From an uncultured Rhodobacter sp. (lineage in GTDB: Bacteria > Pseudomonadota > Alphaproteobacteria > Rhodobacterales > Rhodobacteraceae): 12,910 nucleotides of DNA. The stretch is from contig CALGTJ010000429.1 in assembly GCA_937901435.1 (NCBI GenBank), forward strand, positions 1-12,910, written 5' to 3'. The first letter of the stretch is position 1, and every line of letters begins with the position of its first letter. This document shows positions 7,297 through 12,910 of the stretch, piece after piece. The notes under the pieces were generated by a model that was not told the origin of the DNA, did not search any database, and saw only the letters and a list, made by a program, of their open reading frames with translations. The position numbers and the translations under genes were made by a program.

Positions 7297-7872
7297 TTAG
7301 TTGTATTCAGTCTCGGACGCGATTGGCAAAGCCGCCTGCGTCTCGGGAAGTTCAATTTCGTAGAACGTATAGCTTAGCGTGATGTGATGTACATATTTTG
7401 CATCGCGATCCGTCACGATTTCCGGGTCTACGTAGAAGGTCACCGGCATCTGTACCCGTTCGCCGGGTTGCAATACCTGGCCTTCAAAGCAGAAACAGTC
7501 AATCTTGGTGAAGAAGCCGCCAGCCTCGTAGGGCGTAACGTTGTAGGCGGCCGAGCCTGCAACGACGTGATCGGTCGGGTTGTAAGCCTCGTAAAATGCC
7601 AGACCGGTTTCCCCGATCCGCAATTCCATTTCACGCACCATCGGCTTGAACTGCCACGGCATCCCACGCTCGATCGAGGCATCAAACCGAATGGTGATCG
7701 TGTCATCCAGCACGACATCACTGCCCGCATCTGCCACAGAGGTAGCACCACCGAACCCTGTTACACGGCAAAACCAGTCATAAAACGGGACCGACGCCCA
7801 AGCCAGTCCCCCCATAAGCACGACAACGCCCACAGTTTGCGCGAGGGTCTTGCTGGTTCCCTCCAGCTTCAT
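7297..7872 (-). CDS. ctaG: Cytochrome c oxidase assembly protein CtaG (Cox11, CuB insertion)
   Basis: A 191-residue Cox11-type copper chaperone with one N-terminal membrane helix (about 10-29) and a periplasmic copper-binding domain. It delivers copper to the CuB site of subunit I. VPFYDWFCRVTGFGG carries the conserved Cys35 after the helix. The copper motif is CFCF with Cys126 and Cys128, followed by GERVQMPVTFYVDP (137-150) and a final HHITLSYTFYE strand, all typical of the family. The residues after CFCF are Glu-Gly-Gln, where homologues usually have a Thr/Gln-Glu-Gln, a minor deviation. The start ATG overlaps the stop of the upstream 61-residue ORF as ATGA, so translation is probably coupled. 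This is Cox11-type CtaG, not the unrelated Bacillus CtaG. Confidence 0.96.
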   Translation of the reverse strand: MKLEGTSKTLAQTVGVVVLMGGLAWASVPFYDWFCRVTGFGGATSVADAGSDVVLDDTITIRFDASIERGMPWQFKPMVREMELRIGETGLAFYEAYNPTDHVVAGSAAYNVTPYEAGGFFTKIDCFCFEGQVLQPGERVQMPVTFYVDPEIVTDRDAKYVHHITLSYTFYEIELPETQAALPIASETEYN

Positions 7873-8054
7873 TTGCTTTGCTCCAACAGTTCCGGGCGCA
7901 GCACGTGGTCAAATCCCTGAACCGCGCCAATGGATTGAACTTTCACAACGCTTAGGCCAAACATCAGGGCAGCAAAACCGACCAGAGCCAGCCCGACACC
8001 CATGTTGCGCGAAAAGCGCCGCTTGTGGATCTCGTGTTCTGCTTTCAAAACCAT
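7869..8054 (-). CDS. Small single-pass membrane protein in the oxidase cluster (CoxF-like position)
   Basis: A 61-residue protein with a basic, cytoplasm-like N-terminus (KRRFSRN, 11-17) and one hydrophobic helix (about 18-37). A short polar tail of about 24 residues, presumably periplasmic by the positive-inside rule, follows. It has no cysteine or histidine cluster that would suggest metal binding. Its start overlaps the ctaB stop as TGATG and its stop overlaps the ctaG start as ATGA, so it is locked between two oxidase biogenesis genes. Small ORFs at this position are known in other alphaproteobacteria and sometimes labelled CoxF or putative oxidase assembly protein. That resemblance is from memory of length, topology and position. 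A role as an assembly factor or small accessory subunit is inferred. A GTG at 8057 would add one residue. Confidence 0.85.
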   Translation of the reverse strand: MVLKAEHEIHKRRFSRNMGVGLALVGFAALMFGLSVVKVQSIGAVQGFDHVLRPELLEQSK

Positions 8055-8980
8055 CACAGGACACCCAAACCGCGAAGGGTCAGGTCGACCAGTATCAAGC
8101 CAAAATGAAGGAAGAGATAGAAGATCGAGAATTTGAAAAAAGCCTTCTCAGTCTTGTATTTATCCGCTTCGGCCATGTCCTCGTCACGCCGCCAGATCTC
8201 GAACGCGCCCTTGACGAACCACAGGTTCATCAGGATAGCGCCCGCCAGATAAACCGGGCCACCCACCGAAGTAAGGCCTAGTCCGACGGCGACCGGGGCA
8301 AGCAGCACGGTGTAGATCATGATATGGTTACGGGTGATGCGTCGGCCGTGGGTTACGGTCAGCATCGGCACCCCTGCGTTGTCATAGTCCTTGCGCAGGA
8401 ACAGAGCGAGCGCCCAGAAATGTGGAGGGGTCCACATCAAGATCAGCGCGAACATCAACACCGATTCGACAGAGATACTACCAGTTACGGCGACCCAGCC
8501 GATCATCGGAGGAAACGCACCAGCCGCCCCGCCGATCACGATATTCTGCGGCGTCCAACGCTTGAGCCACATGGTGTAAATGACGGCATAGAAGAAGATG
8601 GTAAACGCCAGCAGCCCCGCCGCCAGCCAATTCGTCGCGAGCGCCAACATGATGACAGACATAACCGACAGTGCCAGCCCGATCGCCAGCGCCTCGCCGG
8701 GTTGGACTTTGCCAGCGGGGACAGACCGTTTCGATGTGCGCGCCATGACAGCGTCGATGTCTGCGTCCCACCACATGTTCAACGCGCCAGACGCCCCTGC
8801 CCCAATTGCAATAAACAGAATTGCCGACAGCGCCTCGATCGGGTGAAGTGTGGTGGGCGCGACGAGCATGCCGACCAAAGCAGTGAACACCACCAGCGAC
8901 ATCACACGAGGCTTTAGAAGTGCGAAGTAATCGCCAAAACCTGCCTCGTTATCGAAGTCTGTCAAATTGGCATCAGTCAT
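8054..8980 (-). CDS. ctaB: Protoheme IX farnesyltransferase (heme O synthase)
   Basis: A 308-residue UbiA-superfamily prenyltransferase that adds a farnesyl group to heme B to give heme O, the precursor of heme A for the oxidase. It is strongly hydrophobic with about eight or nine membrane helices. The first Asp-rich motif is [18 protein letters not shown] (68-85), followed by SVPAG (86-90). The second is the [11 protein letters not shown] segment (197-207), followed by [22 protein letters not shown] (21-37) is the usual opening. The start at 8980 has only a weak purine-rich ribosome site (AAAGAGAA). Upstream is ctaC, about 90 bases away. The next gene overlaps by one base. In other species the gene is also called cyoE or cox10. 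Confidence 0.96.
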   Translation of the reverse strand: MTDANLTDFDNEAGFGDYFALLKPRVMSLVVFTALVGMLVAPTTLHPIEALSAILFIAIGAGASGALNMWWDADIDAVMARTSKRSVPAGKVQPGEALAIGLALSVMSVIMLALATNWLAAGLLAFTIFFYAVIYTMWLKRWTPQNIVIGGAAGAFPPMIGWVAVTGSISVESVLMFALILMWTPPHFWALALFLRKDYDNAGVPMLTVTHGRRITRNHIMIYTVLLAPVAVGLGLTSVGGPVYLAGAILMNLWFVKGAFEIWRRDEDMAEADKYKTEKAFFKFSIFYLFLHFGLILVDLTLRGLGVL

Positions 8981-9007
8981 TTTTTCTCTTTCAAGAATAG
9001 GCAGTTA

Positions 9008-9059
9008 CCCGCCTGTCAGATATTCCCGAAACGGGCGGGGATTATCCCACCCGAAACGG
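9008..9059 (-). promoter_or_regulatory. ctaC-ctaB spacer with alternative hairpins: possible terminator/attenuator
   Basis: In minus-strand RNA, CGGGUGGG (9053-9046) pairs with CCCGCCCG (9039-9032). This gives an 8-bp stem with one G-U pair and a 6-base loop, followed by UUU: a candidate terminator after ctaC. The same CCCGCC (9039-9034) can instead pair with GGCGGG (9013-9008) further downstream, which would break the terminator. A direct repeat CCCGAAACGG (9025-9034 and 9050-9059) also forms small CCCG-AAA-CGGG stems. The alternatives exclude one another, as in attenuators. The repeats are direct observation. Function is inferred, and the short U run makes efficient intrinsic termination uncertain. 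Confidence 0.4.
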
Positions 9060-9070
9060 TCCGGACTGGT

Positions 9071-9946
9071 TCAGTCAGCCAAAGCAACATCGATAGTTTT
9101 CACAGCACCATCGACCGCAAATTCCTGCGCAGGTCCGGCAAGCCACGTGTCATACTGCTCTTGAGTGACAGCCTTGATCGTGATCGGCATATACGCGTGG
9201 TCCTTTCCGCACAGTTCGGAGCATTGACCGAAATAGATGCCCTCATTGCCCTCGTCCACTTTGAACCAAAGCTGGGCAAGACGTCCGGGAATGCCGTCCT
9301 GCTTGACCCCAAAGGCGGGCATTGCCCATGAATGGATGACGTCCGCACCGGTGACCTGAATAACGACAGTCTTGCCGGTGGGGATGACAACAGCAGTGTC
9401 CGTGGCCAGCAGATATTCATCATCTGCATACCCGTAGTCCGCCAATTCTTCGCGGGCCAGAAGGAAGCTTTCAAAGGCCAGATCATCGTCCACGTATTCA
9501 TAGCCCCAATACCATTGGTATCCGGTCGCCTTGATGGTCAAATCCGCCTCTGGGATTTCCTGCTGTTTGAACAGCACGGGCAAAGAGAACGCGCCGATAA
9601 AGACCAGAATCACGATTGGCACCACAGTCCAGGTCACCTCGATTGGCGAGTTGTGCGTGAACGTCGCTGGTTTCGGGTTCGCAGTCCGGTTGTACCGCAG
9701 CACCACGTAGGCCAGTAAAAGCGTAACGAAGACAGTGATCACAGTGATGATCACCAGCAGCATTCCGTCCAGCCAATGAATGTCGCGGGCCAATTCCGTC
9801 GCAGCAGGCTGGAACCCCATGCCACCGGGAATCGGTTTACCGATGACAGAAAGGCCCTCAAGACCATCCTGAGCCCGCGCAACACCCGCTGCAAGCGTTG
9901 CCGTACCTGCGACCCAAAGGCCGGAAAGAATCGTGTTCAACCGCAT
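9071..9946 (-). CDS. ctaC: Cytochrome c oxidase subunit II (CuA)
   Basis: A 291-residue subunit carrying the binuclear CuA centre that receives electrons from cytochrome c on the periplasmic side. A signal peptide (1-25, cut probably at ARA/QDG) is followed by two membrane helices (about 58-82 and 103-125). The aromatic [10 protein letters not shown] (142-151) and the CuA domain come next. All CuA ligands are present: His205 (IHSW), Cys242, Glu244 and Cys246 (CSELC), His250 and Met253. No cytochrome c domain is fused to the C-terminus. ATG 9946 is chosen because AGGAAG lies 5 bases upstream and the signal peptide starts there. A reading frame open to 10045 has a non-conserved charged extension. 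It is divergent from tldD. Confidence 0.97.
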   Translation of the reverse strand: MRLNTILSGLWVAGTATLAAGVARAQDGLEGLSVIGKPIPGGMGFQPAATELARDIHWLDGMLLVIITVITVFVTLLLAYVVLRYNRTANPKPATFTHNSPIEVTWTVVPIVILVFIGAFSLPVLFKQQEIPEADLTIKATGYQWYWGYEYVDDDLAFESFLLAREELADYGYADDEYLLATDTAVVIPTGKTVVIQVTGADVIHSWAMPAFGVKQDGIPGRLAQLWFKVDEGNEGIYFGQCSELCGKDHAYMPITIKAVTQEQYDTWLAGPAQEFAVDGAVKTIDVALAD

Positions 9947-10129
9947 ATCATCTTCCTGTTCATCCTGATGGCATGTGCCACCGCGCTGGCAGGGGTCCGG
10001 ATTTCGCACGGAATCCCCGTTGTGTCTTTTGCGGTGAAAAACCATATTAAGGCCACACCCTCAAGCAAATCCGTTGCGGCATTGCGCCGCTAACCCAACG
10101 GAAGCCCTCTTATTCCGGGAAAATCCACC
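9947..10129. promoter_or_regulatory. Divergent ctaC/tldD intergenic region with an imperfect hairpin
   Basis: These 183 bases must hold promoters for both divergent genes. TCCGTTG (10070-10076) and CAACGGA (10096-10102) form a 7-bp stem that encloses a second small stem CGGC/GCCG (10077-10080 with 10086-10089). A minus-strand TAATAT (10044-10049) could be a ctaC -10 box, but there is no good -35 at 17 bases (GGATTT). The tldD ribosome site is weak (CGGGAA before the ATG). The inverted repeat could be an operator or chance. No known regulator box was recognised. Confidence 0.35.
9952..9957 (-). promoter_or_regulatory. Ribosome binding site that fixes the ctaC start
   Basis: AGGAAG on the minus strand, 5 bases before ATG 9946. 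It supports the start that begins directly with the signal peptide and rules against the 33-residue upstream extension. Confidence 0.65.
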
Positions 10130-11551
<1,422 letters not shown>

Positions 11552-11570
11552 GATTCGCATGTGTTTTTGG

Positions 11571-11599
11571 GTGTGCCTTACGATTTTGGCGAGGCACAC
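11571..11599 (+). other. Stem-loop downstream of tldD
   Basis: GTGTGCCT (11571-11578) and AGGCACAC (11592-11599) form a perfect 8-bp stem with a 13-base loop, 19 bases after the tldD stop. No T-run follows, so it is not a standard intrinsic terminator. It may protect the mRNA 3' end or be a weak terminator. Confidence 0.4.
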
Positions 11600-11646
11600 A
11601 CAATGCACAGCACGTTAAAATCGCTAAAAATCATTTTTTAAAATGT

Positions 11647-11697
11647 ATGAATTCAATAGATTGGCCGAAAACAGATAAGGTTTTCGAATAGATTCAT
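11647..11697. repeat. AT-rich nested repeat upstream of dprA
   Basis: Within the roughly 200-base tldD-dprA gap lies a structured, AT-rich block. CGAAAAC (11666-11672) and GTTTTCG (11680-11686) form a 7-bp inverted repeat with a 7-base spacer. It is flanked by a direct repeat AATAGATT (11655-11662 and 11687-11694), copies 32 bases apart, about three helical turns. Outside these are ATGAAT (11647-11652) and ATTCAT (11692-11697) as an outer inverted repeat. The shape suits an operator for a dimeric regulator or a weak terminator, but no U-tract follows. The rest of the gap, including a run around 11616-11644, shows no convincing promoter. Confidence 0.4.
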
Positions 11698-11751
11698 TTG
11701 GTGTTAACCCCGATCACGGCAATGTCTGGCTTGTAAGACGACGGAGCCAAA

Positions 11752-12910
11752 ATGGTCGAGGAATTTCTCCCTTCACCCCACCCACTCACCCCACCCCGAA
11801 GCGAGCAAGGAATGCTGTTTTGGCTTCGTCTCTTGCGCTCTCGCCGCGTCGGACCGACGACGTTTCATCGGCTGCTGGCCGAACACGGCAACGCCGAAAC
11901 CGCGCTGGATGCCCTGCCAGAGGTTGCGCGCGCCGCCGGTGTTACCGACTATCAAACCTGTCCAGAGGGCGTCGCTGCCGCCGAACTCAGGGCTGGCAAA
12001 CTGGCTGGTGCGCGGCTTGTGGCCTATGGTGGTCCCGACTATCCACCGGCGTTGATGACCCTGCCAGATGCCCCGCCTTTGCTATGGGCGATCGGGAATA
12101 CTGCCCTGCTACAGCACCCCATGGTGGCCTTGGTCGGGGCGCGCAATGCCTCTAGTCTTGGGACACGGATGGCGCGCAGCCTGTCCTCTGCCCTGACCAA
12201 AGACGGATATGTTGTTGTGTCCGGCCTTGCCAGAGGCGTAGATACTGCCGCTAATCTTGCCGCCCTTGAAGGGGGCACTGTGGCTGTGATGGCTGGAGGC
12301 GTGGACGTGATCTACCCTGCGGAAAATGCCGTTCTGGGGCAAGAGATCGGCGAGCAAGGCCTGCGCATTTCAGAGCAACCCATGGGCACCGTCCCGCAAG
12401 CCCGCCATTTCCCGACCCGCAACCGGATCATTTCGGGGCTGGCAGAGGCCGTGGTCGTGGTCGAGGCTGCCGCGCGTTCTGGCAGCCTGATCACCGCCAA
12501 AAACGCATTGGATCAGGGCCGTGAGGTTCTTGTTGTGCCCGGCCATCCCTTTGATGCCCGCGCGGCTGGCTGCAACATGCTGATCCGCGACGGCGCGACT
12601 TTGGTGCGCAATGCCGCAGATGTGATCGAGGCGATTTCATCGCGCGCACCGCAGCCGGACGTCCAGCCAGATCTGCCCCTTGCGATGCCCCCCGCCAATG
12701 CTCCAACCACGGTTCCCGCCGCTCAACCTCAGACCCGCAGCCTGCAGGACATCAGCCAGTTGCACTCAGAGATCCTGTCGCGTTTGGGACCCAGTCCTCT
12801 GGCCGAAGATCAACTGATCCGCGACCTTGCGACGCCCGCTGGCAAAGTCTCTCCGGAACTTTTGACGCTGGAACTCGAGGGTAAAATCATCCGTCAGCCC
12901 GGCGGCCTTT
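11752..12910 (+). CDS. dprA: DNA-processing protein DprA (Smf), 3' end beyond window
   Basis: The first 386 residues of a DprA/Smf protein, which binds incoming single-stranded DNA and loads RecA during transformation; it is also widespread in species not known to be competent. After a Pro-rich leader and WLRLLRSRRVGPTTFHRLL (24-42, SAM/HhH-like) comes the Rossmann-type Smf core. Its markers are LVGARNAS (127-134), VVVSGLARGVDTAA (154-167), VMAGGVDVIYPAEN (179-192), FPTRNRIISGLA (220-231), and ARSGSLITAK followed by VPGHPFD. A variable linker (about 300-330) leads to a C-terminal winged-helix-like domain (LHSEILSRLGPSPLAEDQLI and on), cut by the window end. ATG 11752 has GGAG 5 bases upstream and gives the leader usual for Rhodobacterales. 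ATG 11812 is the alternative. Asn168 stands where many homologues have His. Confidence 0.93.
   Translation, partial: MVEEFLPSPHPLTPPRSEQGMLFWLRLLRSRRVGPTTFHRLLAEHGNAETALDALPEVARAAGVTDYQTCPEGVAAAELRAGKLAGARLVAYGGPDYPPALMTLPDAPPLLWAIGNTALLQHPMVALVGARNASSLGTRMARSLSSALTKDGYVVVSGLARGVDTAANLAALEGGTVAVMAGGVDVIYPAENAVLGQEIGEQGLRISEQPMGTVPQARHFPTRNRIISGLAEAVVVVEAAARSGSLITAKNALDQGREVLVVPGHPFDARAAGCNMLIRDGATLVRNAADVIEAISSRAPQPDVQPDLPLAMPPANAPTTVPAAQPQTRSLQDISQLHSEILSRLGPSPLAEDQLIRDLATPAGKVSPELLTLELEGKIIRQPGGL

Noticed and set aside
8324..8917. Plus-strand reading frame opposite ctaB
   Set aside because: The translated product is Arg/His/Gln-rich with no family features, while ctaB on the other strand is unambiguous.
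9947..10045. N-terminal extension of CtaC by 33 residues
   Set aside because: It is charged, would hide the signal peptide, and lacks a ribosome site, whereas ATG 9946 has AGGAAG at ideal spacing.
11571..11599. Rho-independent terminator for tldD
   Set aside because: The 8-bp stem is real but no T-run follows on either strand and the loop is long, so it is listed only as a stem-loop.
11616..11700. AT-rich stretch as a sign of horizontally acquired DNA or an insertion remnant
   Set aside because: It is short, intergenic, has no target-site duplication or transposase fragment, and the genes on both sides look native to the lineage.

Overview
The window looks like a chromosomal segment from an alphaproteobacterium, most likely Rhodobacterales (Roseobacter/Paracoccaceae). 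It is GC-rich. It carries an aa3-type cytochrome c oxidase cluster in the order ctaC-ctaB-small ORF-ctaG-ctaE-surf1, next to thrC, an M16 peptidase gene, tldD and dprA. I recall this arrangement from that order, but I inferred it from protein motifs and gene order, not from a database search.

Layout. At the left edge is a plus-strand histone-deacetylase-family gene (70-1182). It meets, tail to tail with a 4-base overlap, a long run of minus-strand genes. In their own transcription order, right to left, these are ctaC (oxidase subunit II), ctaB (heme O synthase), a 61-residue single-pass membrane protein, ctaG (Cox11, CuB insertion), ctaE (subunit III), surf1, thrC (threonine synthase), an M16 zinc peptidase, a GNAT acetyltransferase and a WaaA/KdtA-like Kdo transferase. 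On the right, tldD is transcribed divergently from ctaC. It is followed by the start of dprA, which runs off the window.

How the genes work together. ctaC and ctaE encode two core subunits; the catalytic subunit I gene (ctaD) is not here. ctaB supplies heme O, the precursor of heme A. ctaG delivers copper to CuB, Surf1 helps place heme a3, and the small membrane protein is probably another assembly factor. From thrC through the GNAT gene, stops and starts overlap (thrC/M16 and M16/GNAT), so translation is probably coupled. M16 starts with TTG. Hairpins sit between ctaC and ctaB and between ctaE and surf1. They may set the relative output of the subunit and assembly parts of the cluster.

No mobile element, CRISPR array, tRNA, rRNA or broken gene was seen. 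Most of the window is ordinary housekeeping DNA. The most promising leads are a pair of mutually exclusive RNA folds between ctaC and ctaB, the uncharacterised 61-residue protein inside the oxidase cluster, an unusual two-codon leader with a sequestered ribosome site at the deacetylase gene, and a nested repeat structure upstream of dprA. All of these rest on reading by eye.
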